DNA of 64,000 nucleotides from Arthrobacter sp. AK04 (GCF_021129155.1 NZ_JAJOMC010000009.1:1-64000); one strand, 5' to 3'. Shown: positions 52,850 through 61,447, numbered from the stretch's first letter. Notes: generated by a model from the sequence alone, not told the origin. Program-made: numbers and translations.

Positions 52850-53734
52850 ATGAACCTGACAGTTCTCCTCTCCATCCTGCTGGTCTGCATCCCCGTGGCC
52901 GGTATGGCCTGGTCCGTCCTGACAGTGGACAGGCAGGGCCGCGTCGCCGTCAACGACCTCCTGTCCCGCGGTGCCGCACCCGTGGCCGTTGCCGACGCCG
53001 GCAAACCCGGCATGCTCGAAGGCCTCGGCCGGCGCCTCACCCTCCCGGCATATGTCGCCTTCCTTGACCGGCTGCTGGCCCTCGCCGGGCGGCCCGCCTC
53101 GATGCCGCTGGGCAAGGTCCTCGGCTCCAAGCTGGCGATAGGCCTGGCGGGCGTCACGGTAGGCATTTACCTGACGGCCATCGGAAGCACTCCGCTGATG
53201 AAACTTTCAGGCCTTTTTGTCCTCTTCCTGGGCTACTTCATCCCGGACCTCCTGCTCTACAGCAAGGGGCAGGAACGCCAGAAGGTCATGCAGCTTGAAC
53301 TAGCCAACACCCTGGACCAGATGCTGATTTCCGTGGAGGCTGGCCTGGGCTTCGAAGGCGCCATGGCCCGCGCAGGGGAAAACGGCAAGGGCCCCCTCGC
53401 TGAAGAACTGGTCCGGACCCTGCAGGACATGCAGGTGGGCCGCAGCCGCCGCGAGTCCTATGTTGCCCTGGCTGAAAGGACCAACATTCCGGAGCTGCGC
53501 AGCTTCGTCCAGGCCGTGGTCCAGGCGGACACGTACGGTATTGCCATCAGCCGCGTGCTGCGGGTCCAGGCCAAGGTCATGAGGGTAAAGCGGCGCCAGC
53601 GGGCTGAGGAAAAGGCGATGAAACTCCCGGTAATGATCCTGTTTCCGCTGCTCTTCTTTATATTCCCGGTTCTCTTTATTGCCATTCTTGGACCGGCCGT
53701 CATCAATACCGTGGTTACCTTCAGCGGACAGTAA
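52850..53734 (+). CDS. tadC: TadC-like inner-membrane platform protein 2
   Basis: A 294-residue F-domain membrane protein, partner of TadB2: ELANTLDQMLISVEAGLGFEGAMAR, TLQDMQVGRSRRESYVAL, LRSFVQAVVQADTYGIAISRVLRVQ, and the C-terminal helix MILFPLLFFIFPVLFIAILGPA. It is the last gene of locus 2; no pilin gene follows, unlike in locus 1. Confidence 0.92.
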   Translation: MNLTVLLSILLVCIPVAGMAWSVLTVDRQGRVAVNDLLSRGAAPVAVADAGKPGMLEGLGRRLTLPAYVAFLDRLLALAGRPASMPLGKVLGSKLAIGLAGVTVGIYLTAIGSTPLMKLSGLFVLFLGYFIPDLLLYSKGQERQKVMQLELANTLDQMLISVEAGLGFEGAMARAGENGKGPLAEELVRTLQDMQVGRSRRESYVALAERTNIPELRSFVQAVVQADTYGIAISRVLRVQAKVMRVKRRQRAEEKAMKLPVMILFPLLFFIFPVLFIAILGPAVINTVVTFSGQ

Positions 53735-53815
53735 GCCAGCGCAGTCCGGGCTGAAATATGGCTCAAGGTTTCCACAGGATCACCCGAAATAGGGCAACGG
53801 AAGAATTTCAGGAAG

Positions 53816-53821
53816 TAGCCT
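53816..53821 (+). promoter_or_regulatory. -10 box of the Hpt-like gene
   Basis: TAGCCT, 6 nt before the ATG at 53828; no Shine-Dalgarno. It suggests this gene has its own leaderless promoter, independent of the tad operon. Confidence 0.45.
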
Positions 53822-53827
53822 TGAACA

Positions 53828-54292
53828 ATGCACAGTCAAGATCCCGGCACCAGCCGCGAGGCCGCCGCTGCGGGCTCTCTGCAGCCAGGGATCGTTTCAG
53901 CTGCCGGAGCCGCGCTGCCACAGGAAGCGGCCGTTCTCTTGCCGCTCGTTGACGCCGCCGTCCTCGAGGAGCTGGACGACGAACTGGCCGGCTCCGGCCT
54001 CGCCCAGCGCTTCGCCCGCGACTATGCAGCCATGTGGGACCAGCGCTACACCCGGCTCGCAGCAGCCGTGGAGAACCAGGACAGCGACTCAGCCCTGGAC
54101 GCCGTCATCAGCCTGAAGATCACTTCCGCCATGGTGGGCGGCCTGCGGCTGGCGAAACTCGCCGAACTGCTGGAGTCCGTGATCCGCTTGGGTGACTTCG
54201 GCCAGGGCCAGGCGCTCATGGAACGCGTGGCGGCGGACGGCGGGCAGACCGTCTCCGAACTCCAGGCCACCTACATCCTCGAAAACGACTGA
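53828..54292 (+). CDS. Hpt-like protein without the phospho-histidine
   Basis: A 154-residue, largely helical protein. The C-terminal 110 residues look like a histidine-phosphotransfer four-helix bundle: a helix starting VLEELDDELAG, then FARDYAAMWDQRYTRLAAA, then AVISLKITSAMVGGLRLAKLAELLE. The last matches the Hpt motif A-H-x-L-K-G-(S/A), but the His position is Ile94 and the following Gly is Ile98. It therefore cannot accept phosphate in the normal way. It is convergent with the response-regulator gene (7-nt gap), so a regulatory or scaffolding role in that system is plausible but unproven. Confidence 0.6.
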   Translation: MHSQDPGTSREAAAAGSLQPGIVSAAGAALPQEAAVLLPLVDAAVLEELDDELAGSGLAQRFARDYAAMWDQRYTRLAAAVENQDSDSALDAVISLKITSAMVGGLRLAKLAELLESVIRLGDFGQGQALMERVAADGGQTVSELQATYILEND

Positions 54293-54299
54293 TTCCCGC

Positions 54300-55088
54300 C
54301 TACTCTTCGAACGGCCTCTTCGGAGCCAGCCGGTAGCCCACGCCGCGGACCGTTTGCAGCCAGCGGGGCGAGAGCTGGTCCTCCTTGAGCTTGCGCCGCA
54401 GGTTGCCCACATGGACTTCGACGGCGCGTTCGTCCGCTTCGCTGATGTACGTGTCCTCGTCGTAGAACTCGCCGCGCACGGCCCGCACAAGGTCAGCCCG
54501 GGTGCATACCGCGCCGCCGCCCCTAAGCAGCACATGGAGCAGGTCGAATTCACTGCGGGTGAGCCCGAGTGGTTCACCTTTGACCTCCACCGTCCGCGTG
54601 CGGTGGTTGAGGGTCAGGCCGTTGTGCTGCAAAACAGCGGAGTCGTGGCCGCCAGGCGCGGCTGCCGGGCTTGCGGATGCTCCCCAAGCCGGCGCTGGCC
54701 TCTGCCCGTTGACCTCATGCCGGGGCCGGCGCATCATGGCCGCCACCCGTGCCCGGAGCTCCCTGGGCCGGAAGGGTTTGGCAATGTAGTCATCCGCTCC
54801 GGCGTTGAGGGCGGACAACAGATCCGGCTCCTCAGTCCGGCCGGTCAGCATCACCACGTAGGCATTGCTGAAATGGCGGATCCGCCGCAGTACCTCAAAC
54901 CCGTCGATATCCGGCAGCCCGATATCCAGCGTGACAACATTGGCCTGTTTGCTGCGGACCACTTCCACACCGGCTCGTCCGTCCACCGCTGTATGCACTT
55001 CAAATCCTGCCTGGGTCAGCACGCCCTCAAGGAGGTTGCGCACATCGGCATCGTCTTCAATTACTACAGCCACACCAAGTTCGTCCAT
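54300..55088 (-). CDS. OmpR-family response regulator
   Basis: A 262-residue transcription factor. Receiver domain: acidic pocket IEDDAD (Glu11, Asp12, Asp13), phospho-acceptor Asp55 in LDIGLPD, Thr in MLTGRTE, Lys104 in AKPF. A linker of about 40 residues follows, then a winged helix with LTRSEFDLLHVLLRGGGAVCTRADLV and VEVHVGNLRRKLKED. The ATG at 55088 gives the standard receiver start; the frame is open 44 codons further but with unrelated sequence. It is divergent from the histidine kinase across 251 bp, and they are presumably partners. Confidence 0.92.
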   Translation of the reverse strand: MDELGVAVVIEDDADVRNLLEGVLTQAGFEVHTAVDGRAGVEVVRSKQANVVTLDIGLPDIDGFEVLRRIRHFSNAYVVMLTGRTEEPDLLSALNAGADDYIAKPFRPRELRARVAAMMRRPRHEVNGQRPAPAWGASASPAAAPGGHDSAVLQHNGLTLNHRTRTVEVKGEPLGLTRSEFDLLHVLLRGGGAVCTRADLVRAVRGEFYDEDTYISEADERAVEVHVGNLRRKLKEDQLSPRWLQTVRGVGYRLAPKRPFEE

Positions 55089-55339
55089 TGATATCCCTGT
55101 GCCAGGCGGACATGGCCCCCCATCGGCCCAGCGCCAATGCCATACCCGCTCCAACCATTTATACGCTACTAGTAAGCCATGCTGATCACAGCCCCTTCGG
55201 CATTGATTTCGGAAAGTCAATTACTATGACAAGACGTGTGGACTATGAACTGAGAGGATACTCCGCAGTGAGCCGCAGCAATTCCAGTGCATCTACGGAC
55301 CCGTCATCCGGTCCGGCCCGCGGGGTCTAAATCCCACTT

Positions 55340-57007
55340 ATGGCTGAGCACCTGTTCCAGCGCGGACCTGCCCGCTTCTTCCGTGGCCTCGGACCACGGG
55401 CGCAGGTGGCCCTGTGCCAGCTGCCGCTGACACTGATCGTGGCGGCGTTGGCCGTGGCCACTCCCTTCGCCTGGCCAACACTGGCCCACAGCCCCATGTA
55501 CCTGTCCGGCATGCTCCTTCACGGCGTCCTGTTCCTCGGCTGCCTCCTGGTGCCCTGGGAGCGCCTGGCCCACCGGCCCTATCTGCTGATCCCGGTCCTG
55601 GACTTCCTGGCCATCGGGCTGCTTCGGAACGGCGCCGCTCCCCTGCTCCCTGGACTGGCGGTCCTGGCGGTCTTCCCGGTGATCTGGCTCTCTGCCTCGG
55701 GCATGCTGGCCCGCAGCAGCCTGGTCCTAAGTTTTTTCGGCACCATGCTCATCATGGTCCCGTCCCTGGCCGGGCGTTTCCCAAACCTGACTGCCTCGGA
55801 CGTCACCACAACGCTCCTCTTTCCCCTCATGATGCTCTCCGTCTCCCTCGCCATCCGCTTCGCCAGCGTGCACCTCCGGCTCCAGCAGCAGGAACTGGCG
55901 CAGAAGGACAGGGAGCTGCGGAAACTGCTGCACGAAAGCCGGGAACGGGAGAAGCTGCTCCAGACGGTCCTTGACGCAACAGACGTAGGCATTGCCGCCG
56001 TCGACCGTTACGGGCATTTCCTGGTGTCCAACAACCAGCAGCGGCATTTCCGCGCGTCCACCAAGGCGGACGGCGCCATACCGGGACAGGGGCACCAGCT
56101 GATCTTCGGGCAGGACCGGCGCACCCTGCTGCCGCCGGAGAAGCGTCCCATCAGCCGCGCCATTGCAGGAGAATCCTTCGCGGACTACCTGGTGTGGGCC
56201 GGAGAGGGAGCGGAACAGCGCGCGGTGTCGACGGCGGCACGGCCCCTGGTGGGCGACGACGGCAGCTTCAACGGCGCCGTTGTGGTGTACACGGACGTCA
56301 CCGGCTGGGTGGAGGCGCTGGCAGCGAACCAGGAGCTCGTCTCCAACGTGTCCCACGAGTTCAAGACGCCCCTGAATTCCATCATCGGCAACATAGACCT
56401 GGTGCTGGACGACGCCGGCGGCCTGCCGCCGCAGCTTGCCCGCCGTTTGCGGGTGGTCCAGCGCAACGCGGAGCGGCTGCTGGCGCTGGTTGCGGACCTG
56501 TCGGCATCGGCGTCGGCTGCCTTGAATGTGCACCCGAAAAGGACGGACCTCGCCAGCCTGGTGGAAACGAGCCTGGGATCGGCCCAGGCCCAGGCCGATC
56601 GCGCGCATATCCAGCTCAACGCGGACGTTCCCTCGCCGCTCTGGGCCTACGCGGATCCGCTCCGGATCGGGCAGGCCCTGGACAACCTGGTATCCAACGC
56701 CATTAAGTACTCTCCCGACGGCGGCACGGTCAGCATCAGCGCCCGCGCCGGTGGGGACTGGGTCCAGCTCAGCGTCAGCGATACCGGAATGGGGATCTCC
56801 CGGGAGGACAGCACCAGGGTCTTCAAACGGTTCTTCCGCACGGAAGCGGCCCAGAAAGCCTCCATCTCGGGGGCGGGGCTCGGCCTCTCCATCACCAAGA
56901 TGATCGTGGAAGGCCACGGCGGCACCATCAGCTGCGAGAGCGGCCAGGGGAAGGGCAGCACCTTCACCGTGACCCTTCCCGCGGACGGGCCGCCACCGTC
57001 GTTCTAG
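55340..57007 (+). CDS. PAS-containing membrane sensor histidine kinase
   Basis: A 555-residue kinase. Residues 25-175 form about six hydrophobic helices; residues 178-208 are a predicted coiled coil (LRLQQQELAQKDRELRKLLHE); a PAS-like domain follows (VLDATDVGIAAVDRYGHFLVSNNQQ). The H-box is SNVSHEFKTPLNS with His339. The ATPase domain has N-box DNLVSNAIKYSPDGG, G1 SVSDTGMGIS and G2 GAGLGLSITKMIVEGHGG. There is no Shine-Dalgarno; CTAAAT lies 7 nt before the ATG. The ligand is unknown. Proximity to tad locus 2 makes pilus control a testable possibility only. Confidence 0.92.
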   Translation: MAEHLFQRGPARFFRGLGPRAQVALCQLPLTLIVAALAVATPFAWPTLAHSPMYLSGMLLHGVLFLGCLLVPWERLAHRPYLLIPVLDFLAIGLLRNGAAPLLPGLAVLAVFPVIWLSASGMLARSSLVLSFFGTMLIMVPSLAGRFPNLTASDVTTTLLFPLMMLSVSLAIRFASVHLRLQQQELAQKDRELRKLLHESREREKLLQTVLDATDVGIAAVDRYGHFLVSNNQQRHFRASTKADGAIPGQGHQLIFGQDRRTLLPPEKRPISRAIAGESFADYLVWAGEGAEQRAVSTAARPLVGDDGSFNGAVVVYTDVTGWVEALAANQELVSNVSHEFKTPLNSIIGNIDLVLDDAGGLPPQLARRLRVVQRNAERLLALVADLSASASAALNVHPKRTDLASLVETSLGSAQAQADRAHIQLNADVPSPLWAYADPLRIGQALDNLVSNAIKYSPDGGTVSISARAGGDWVQLSVSDTGMGISREDSTRVFKRFFRTEAAQKASISGAGLGLSITKMIVEGHGGTISCESGQGKGSTFTVTLPADGPPPSF

Positions 57008-57010
57008 CGA

Positions 57011-57124
57011 ATCGATTGCTCCGCAACTGCCGTTATGAACCACCTAAAACGGGATCTGGGCCCACGCCGGCGAGGGCCCCGGCCCGAGCTTGCGAGGGCT
57101 GGGAGCCGGTGGGGAGCAATCGAT
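57011..57124. repeat. Widely spaced inverted repeat between the kinase gene and truA
   Basis: ATCGATTGCTCC (57011-57022) and GGAGCAATCGAT (57113-57124) are perfect 12-bp inverse copies separated by 90 bp of GC-rich sequence. They lie just inside the convergent stops of the histidine kinase and truA. The enclosed sequence includes GAGGGCCCCGGCCC and further partial pairing. It may be a long bidirectional terminator or an intergenic repeat element. Confidence 0.6.
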
Positions 57125-57129
57125 AGGGA

Positions 57130-58023
57130 CTAGTGCTCCCGCAGCGCCCTGGTCAGCTCTGCCCGGGCCAGCAGCTCGTCGTCGGACGGATAAGCAACCT
57201 CTTCGAGCACCAGGGGATGCGGCGCGGCCAGCACCGATTTGGCGTCCCGCTTCTGCGCCAGGAGCCGCTCATGCAGCCAGCCGGGTTCCTCAACGCCCTC
57301 CCCCACATACAGGGCAGACCCGATCAGGGCGCGCACCATGTTGTGGCAGAAGGCGTCGGCCTGCACCGTGGCCACAATGACGCCGTCCTCCCCCCGTGCG
57401 AACTCGAAGCGCTGGAGCTCACGGATGGTGGTGGCGCCTTCGCGGGGTTTGCAGAAGGACAGGAAGTTCTGGAGCCCCAGCAGCTTGGACGCGCCCTCGT
57501 TCAGCAGCACCACATCCAGTGGGTTCTTGTGCCAGAGGGTGAAGTAGCGTTCCAGCGGGTCCCAGAGGGCGGGGCCGTCCGCGATCCGGTAGCTGTACCG
57601 CCGCCAGAGGGCCGAGAAGCGGGCATCGAAGCCCTCCGGCGCCAGCGAGATGCGGTGCACCTCCACGGCGCCTGTCAGGTCACCAAGGATCCGGCTCAGC
57701 GCGCCCCGGATGCGGCGCAGCATGGCGACGGCGGGATCGAGTTCGTGCCCCCGCGGCAGTCCCTGCCACTCGGCTTCCGTCAGGTCCAGGTGGACCACCT
57801 GCCCGCGGGCGTGCACCCCGGCGTCGGTGCGGCCGGCGACCGTCACCCGGATGGGCCGGCGGACCAGCAGGTGCAGGGCTTCCTCGAGGACCCCCTGGAC
57901 GGTCCTGCGGCCCGGCTGCAGCGCCCACCCGCTGAACGGGCCGCCGTCGTAAGACATATCAAGCCGGACACGCAAAAACCCGCCGCCCCCCAATACGGGG
58001 GCCGCGGGTTTTTGGTCGTTCAT
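57130..58023 (-). CDS. truA: tRNA pseudouridine(38-40) synthase TruA
   Basis: A 297-residue pseudouridine synthase acting on the tRNA anticodon stem. The catalytic Asp is in AGRTDAGVHARGQVVHLD; other TruA motifs are MSYDGGPFSGWALQPGRRTVQG, RRYSYRI and FCHNMVRALIGSALYVGEG. The annotated ATG lies 33 nt after rplQ, but a terminator-like hairpin covers codons 4-17 (57974-58013), just where the rplQ transcript would end. The true start could be later (for example the TTG before RVRLDMSYDGG) and should be treated as uncertain. Confidence 0.93.
   Translation of the reverse strand: MNDQKPAAPVLGGGGFLRVRLDMSYDGGPFSGWALQPGRRTVQGVLEEALHLLVRRPIRVTVAGRTDAGVHARGQVVHLDLTEAEWQGLPRGHELDPAVAMLRRIRGALSRILGDLTGAVEVHRISLAPEGFDARFSALWRRYSYRIADGPALWDPLERYFTLWHKNPLDVVLLNEGASKLLGLQNFLSFCKPREGATTIRELQRFEFARGEDGVIVATVQADAFCHNMVRALIGSALYVGEGVEEPGWLHERLLAQKRDAKSVLAAPHPLVLEEVAYPSDDELLARAELTRALREH
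57974..58013. terminator. Terminator-like hairpin inside the truA 5' coding region
   Basis: On the minus strand, AAAAACCCGC pairs with GCGGGTTTTT (10 bp), and GCCCCC with GGGGGC inside (6 bp), with a single mismatch between them and a short loop. T-tracts lie on both sides. It sits 43-82 nt after the rplQ stop, the usual place for an intrinsic terminator, yet lies within the truA reading frame. Confidence 0.8.
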
Positions 58024-58055
58024 AGACTCAAGTCTATGCGAAGAAAATCAGCGAA

Positions 58056-58652
58056 TTACTTCGCGTCCTTTTCCTCGGCTGCGGGAGCCTCGGGTGCTTC
58101 CTCAGCGGCCGGGGCCTCTTCGGTTGCAGCTTCTTCAGCAGCAGGTGCCTCAGCAGCTTCGTCAGCAGCGGGGGCCTCGGCGGCCTCAGCCTCGGGAGCT
58201 TCTTCTGCAACCGGAGCAGCAGCGGCTTCCTTCTTGTCGGCGTCGCGCTTGGCAGCGGAAGTAGCCTCGGCTACAACGGCCTGCTTGGCGGAAACCGGCT
58301 CAAGCACCAGTTCGATGACGGCCATGGGAGCGTTGTCGCCCTTGCGGTTGCCGATCTTGGTGATGCGGGTGTAGCCGCCGTCGCGGTTCTCCACAGCCTG
58401 GGCGATGTCGGTGAACAGCTCGTGGACGACGCCCTTGTTGCTGATCAGGCCGAGGACCCGGCGGCGGGAAGCGAGGTCGCCACGCTTGGCGAAGGTGACC
58501 AGGCGCTCTGCGTACGGCTTCAGGCGCTTGGCCTTGGTGACCGTGGTGGTGATCCGCTTGTGCTCGAACAGGGATGCTGCCAGGTTCGCGAGCATGAGGC
58601 GCTCGTGAGCCGGGCCGCCTCCGAGGCGCGGACCCTTAGTGGGGGTAGGCAT
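58056..58652 (-). CDS. rplQ: 50S ribosomal protein L17 with long acidic tail
   Basis: A 198-residue L17. The conserved domain ([54 protein letters not shown] pattern, here seen from residue 1, ending near MAVIELVLE at about residue 115) is standard. The remaining 80 residues are a low-complexity Ala/Glu/Pro extension ([24 protein letters not shown]), roughly doubling the length of a minimal L17. Such tails occur in Micrococcales. ATG with AGGAGAAA upstream, 71 nt after rpoA. Confidence 0.97.
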   Translation of the reverse strand: MPTPTKGPRLGGGPAHERLMLANLAASLFEHKRITTTVTKAKRLKPYAERLVTFAKRGDLASRRRVLGLISNKGVVHELFTDIAQAVENRDGGYTRITKIGNRKGDNAPMAVIELVLEPVSAKQAVVAEATSAAKRDADKKEAAAAPVAEEAPEAEAAEAPAADEAAEAPAAEEAATEEAPAAEEAPEAPAAEEKDAK

Positions 58653-58723
58653 AATTGTTTCTCCTCAAATGGAAGCCGTGGGCTGTGCACACCATGGTGC
58701 CTGCCCGCCGGCCAAGGTCTGGT

Positions 58724-59734
58724 TTAGAGTTCGTCGTCGCCGAACGCGGCGTCGTCCTCTTCGATTGCTGCGGCGCGTGCTGCGAGGTCAAAACCGGGAG
58801 GCGAGTCCTTGAGGGACAGGCCCAGTTCAACCAGCTTTGCCTTGACCTCGTCAATGGACTTGGCACCGAAGTTGCGGATGTCCATCAGGTCAGCCTCGGA
58901 GCGGGCAACGAGTTCACCCACGGTGTGGATGCCCTCACGCTTGAGGCAGTTGTAGGAACGGACGGTGAGGTCCAGATCCTCGATCGGCAGTGCCATGTCG
59001 GCTGCCAGGGCAGCGTCGGTGGGCGACGGGCCGATCTCGATACCTTCAGCTGCGGTGTTCAGCTCACGTGCCAGACCGAAGAGCTCCACCAGGGTGGTGC
59101 CTGCGGAAGCAACGGCATCGCGCGGGGCGATGGCCTGCTTGGTCTCGACGTCGACAATCAGCTTGTCGAAGTCGGTGCGCTGCTCAACACGGGTTGCTTC
59201 CACGCGGAAAGTAACCTTCAGCACCGGCGAGTAGATGGAGTCAACCGGGATACGGCCGATCTCTGCGTCGCCGGACTTGTTCTGAGCTGCCGAAACGTAG
59301 CCGCGGCCGCGCTCGATGGTCAGTTCGAGTTCGAACTTGCCCTTCGAGTTCAGCGTGGCGATGTGCAGATCCGGGTTGTGGAATTCGACGCCGGCCGGCG
59401 GAGCGATGTCCGCGGCGGTGACGACTCCGGGGCCCTGCTTGCGCAGGTAGGCAACAACCGGCTCGTCGTGCTCGGAGGAAACCGAGAGGCTCTTGATGTT
59501 CAGGATGATCTCAGTGACATCTTCCTTGACACCCGGAACCGTGGTGAACTCGTGCAGCACGCCATCGATCCGGATGCTGGTTACGGCAGCACCGGGGATG
59601 GAGGAGAGCAGGGTACGGCGGAGGGAGTTTCCGAGGGTGTAGCCGAAGCCCGGTTCCAGCGGTTCAATGATGAAACGCGAACGGTTTTCGGAGACTACCT
59701 CTTCGGAGAGGGTGGGGCGCTGTGCAATGAGCAC
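58724..59734 (-). CDS. rpoA: RNA polymerase alpha subunit
   Basis: A 336-residue alpha subunit. The N-terminal assembly domain has [30 protein letters not shown] and the C-terminal domain has [22 protein letters not shown] followed by [20 protein letters not shown], which contacts UP-element DNA and activators. The tail is acidic ([12 protein letters not shown]). The GTG start has GAAAGGAAA upstream. It lies between rpsK and rplQ, with no rpsD. Confidence 0.98.
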
Positions 59735-59814
59735 TTAGGTTTCCTTTCGGCGAGCATCCGCTATATGACGCAACACAGGTGGTGGAAATTTGGTCTGAAG
59801 ACTTAACGCGCTGG

Positions 59815-59846
59815 GCTTGCCCGGACCGTCAGCGGTCCGGGCAAGC
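59815..59846 (-). terminator. Intercistronic hairpin between rpsK and rpoA
   Basis: GCTTGCCCGGACC (59815-59827) and GGTCCGGGCAAGC (59834-59846) form a perfect 13-bp stem with a 6-nt loop, 20 nt after rpsK. There is no T-tract and the ribosomal operon appears to continue, so partial attenuation or RNA processing is more likely than full termination. Confidence 0.65.
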
Positions 59847-59865
59847 TCATGCGGCGTTGGCAGCC

Positions 59866-60267
59866 TTAGACGCGGCGGCGCTTCGGCGGGCGGCAGCCGT
59901 TGTGCGCAGCGGGGGTGACGTCCTGGATGGAGCCAACCTCGAGGCCTGCGGCCTGCAGCGAACGGATCGCGGTCTCGCGTCCGGAACCCGGTCCCTTGAC
60001 GAAAACGTCAACCTTGCGCATGCCGTGCTCCTGCGCACGCTTGGCAGCAGCTTCGGCAGCCATCTGGGCTGCGAACGGGGTGGACTTACGCGAGCCCTTG
60101 AAGCCAACCTCACCTGAGGAAGCCCAAGAGATAACAGCGCCGCTCGGATCCGTGATGGAAACGATGGTGTTGTTAAAGGTGCTCTTGATGTGCGCCTGGC
60201 CAAGCGCGATATTCTTTTTGTCCTTCTTACGCGGCTTGCGAACCGCGCCACGAGTCTTCGGGGGCAT
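59866..60267 (-). CDS. rpsK: 30S ribosomal protein S11
   Basis: A 133-residue S11, normal length. [51 protein letters not shown] is the conserved platform-binding core, with the [17 protein letters not shown] region and the C-terminal [17 protein letters not shown] ending (here [13 protein letters not shown]). Good AGGAGAAA upstream of the ATG. Part of infA-rpmJ-rpsM-rpsK-rpoA-rplQ. Confidence 0.98.
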   Translation of the reverse strand: MPPKTRGAVRKPRKKDKKNIALGQAHIKSTFNNTIVSITDPSGAVISWASSGEVGFKGSRKSTPFAAQMAAEAAAKRAQEHGMRKVDVFVKGPGSGRETAIRSLQAAGLEVGSIQDVTPAAHNGCRPPKRRRV

Positions 60268-60321
60268 TATTTCTCCTACAGAAAGTTATTGGGGAAAAGT
60301 CCGTTAATCCCGGCGGGGATT

Positions 60322-60696
60322 TTAACGGGCCTTCTTCTTGCCGGCGACGGTGCGCTTCGGGCCCTTGCGGGTACGGGCGTTGGTCTTCGTACGCTGTCCG
60401 CGTACGGGCAGGCCCTTGCGGTGGCGCAGGCCTTCGTAGCTGCCGATTTCAACCTTGCGGCGGATATCTGCTGCTACTTCGCGGCGAAGGTCACCCTCAA
60501 CCTTGTAGTTGCCTTCAATGTAGTCACGCAGCTCAACCAGCTGTGCATCAGTCAGGTCCTTGACGCGAACGTCGGCGCTGATGCCAGTGGCAGCCAGGGT
60601 TTCGTGTGCACGGGTCTTGCCCACGCCGTAGATGTAAGTAAGCGCAATTTCCAGCCGCTTTTCGCGGGGAATGTCTACGCCAGCGAGACGAGCCAT
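60322..60696 (-). CDS. rpsM: 30S ribosomal protein S13
   Basis: A 124-residue S13: [34 protein letters not shown] at the N-terminus and [26 protein letters not shown] at the C-terminus, the tail that contacts P-site tRNA. Standard length. The 174 bp upstream to rpmJ hold a small CCGCAC-N5-GTGCGG hairpin (60741-60757) and no gene. Confidence 0.98.
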   Translation of the reverse strand: MARLAGVDIPREKRLEIALTYIYGVGKTRAHETLAATGISADVRVKDLTDAQLVELRDYIEGNYKVEGDLRREVAADIRRKVEIGSYEGLRHRKGLPVRGQRTKTNARTRKGPKRTVAGKKKAR

Positions 60697-60870
60697 AGTG
60701 GCAGTACTCCTTGATAAACCGGAGGTCGTAGGCAGTACACCCGCACGTTCTGTGCGGCCCCAGCCTCCGACCGGGGGTTAGCTGCCCGGGCTCCATACGT
60801 CCCAGATCCGCTTGTGCTGCCTTTATTTACTTGCGTGGGTTAGCAACCCAGGATTTCCCGATGAAGGGAA

Positions 60871-60984
60871 TTAGCCCTGGCGCTGCTTGTGGCGCGGGTT
60901 CTCGCAGATCACCATGACCCGGCCATTACGGCGGATCACTTTGCACTTTTCGCAGATCTGCTTGACGCTCGGCTTGACCTTCAT
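60871..60984 (-). CDS. rpmJ: 50S ribosomal protein L36
   Basis: A 37-residue L36 of the zinc-binding type: [37 protein letters not shown], abbreviated here as CEKC, then C in VICENPRH with the His completing the C-C-C-H site. AAAGGAA lies upstream of the ATG. It sits between infA and rpsM, as usual. Confidence 0.97.
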   Translation of the reverse strand: MKVKPSVKQICEKCKVIRRNGRVMVICENPRHKQRQG

Positions 60985-61054
60985 GGCATTCCTTTGCGTG
61001 TAACAGTTGGTCAACTGGAGCGGCAGCCAGTTCGCACTGGAGCCGCCCAGCAAT

Positions 61055-61276
61055 TTACTTGTAGCGGTAGACGATACGACCACGGGTGAGGTCGTACGGG
61101 CTCAGCTCCACCACTACGCGGTCCTCAGGGAGGATTCGGATGTAGTGCTGGCGCATCTTTCCAGAGATGTGTGCCAGAACGATGTGCTTGTTGGTGAGCT
61201 CAACGCGAAACATCGCGTTAGGCAGCGCCTCGGTCACAACGCCTTCGATCTCAATGACCCCGTCCTTCTTGGCCAT
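61055..61276 (-). CDS. infA: Translation initiation factor IF-1
   Basis: A 73-residue OB-fold protein of the standard size: [51 protein letters not shown], and the ending [16 protein letters not shown] lies immediately upstream of the ATG. It is the first gene of this ribosomal cluster; the 171 bp upstream to the P1 peptidase gene should contain its promoter. Confidence 0.98.
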   Translation of the reverse strand: MAKKDGVIEIEGVVTEALPNAMFRVELTNKHIVLAHISGKMRQHYIRILPEDRVVVELSPYDLTRGRIVYRYK

Positions 61277-61447
61277 ACCCTCCGCTAACTGTTGTTGCCG
61301 CAGCCCCGCCGGATTGCACCGGGCATGGCCACGAACGTTTTGGTTGGATCGATTGCCGGCTCCAGACCCAAAAGGGCGTGGCAGTCCAGACAACCAACAA
61401 ACAACACTACTCCGTATCGCCGGAAAAGTTAAATCGGCAATGGTAAC

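Noticed and set aside
55226..55330. A 34-codon frame upstream of the histidine kinase, with an internal GTG (55268) preceded by GAGAGGA
   Set aside because: It is too short and low in complexity to support as a gene. A leader peptide is possible, but the kinase itself seems to have a leaderless start, which leaves no clear role for one.
57010..57129. Possible tRNA or other structured RNA gene from the inverted repeat
   Set aside because: No cloverleaf, T-loop GGTTC or anticodon stem could be drawn; kept only as an inverted repeat.
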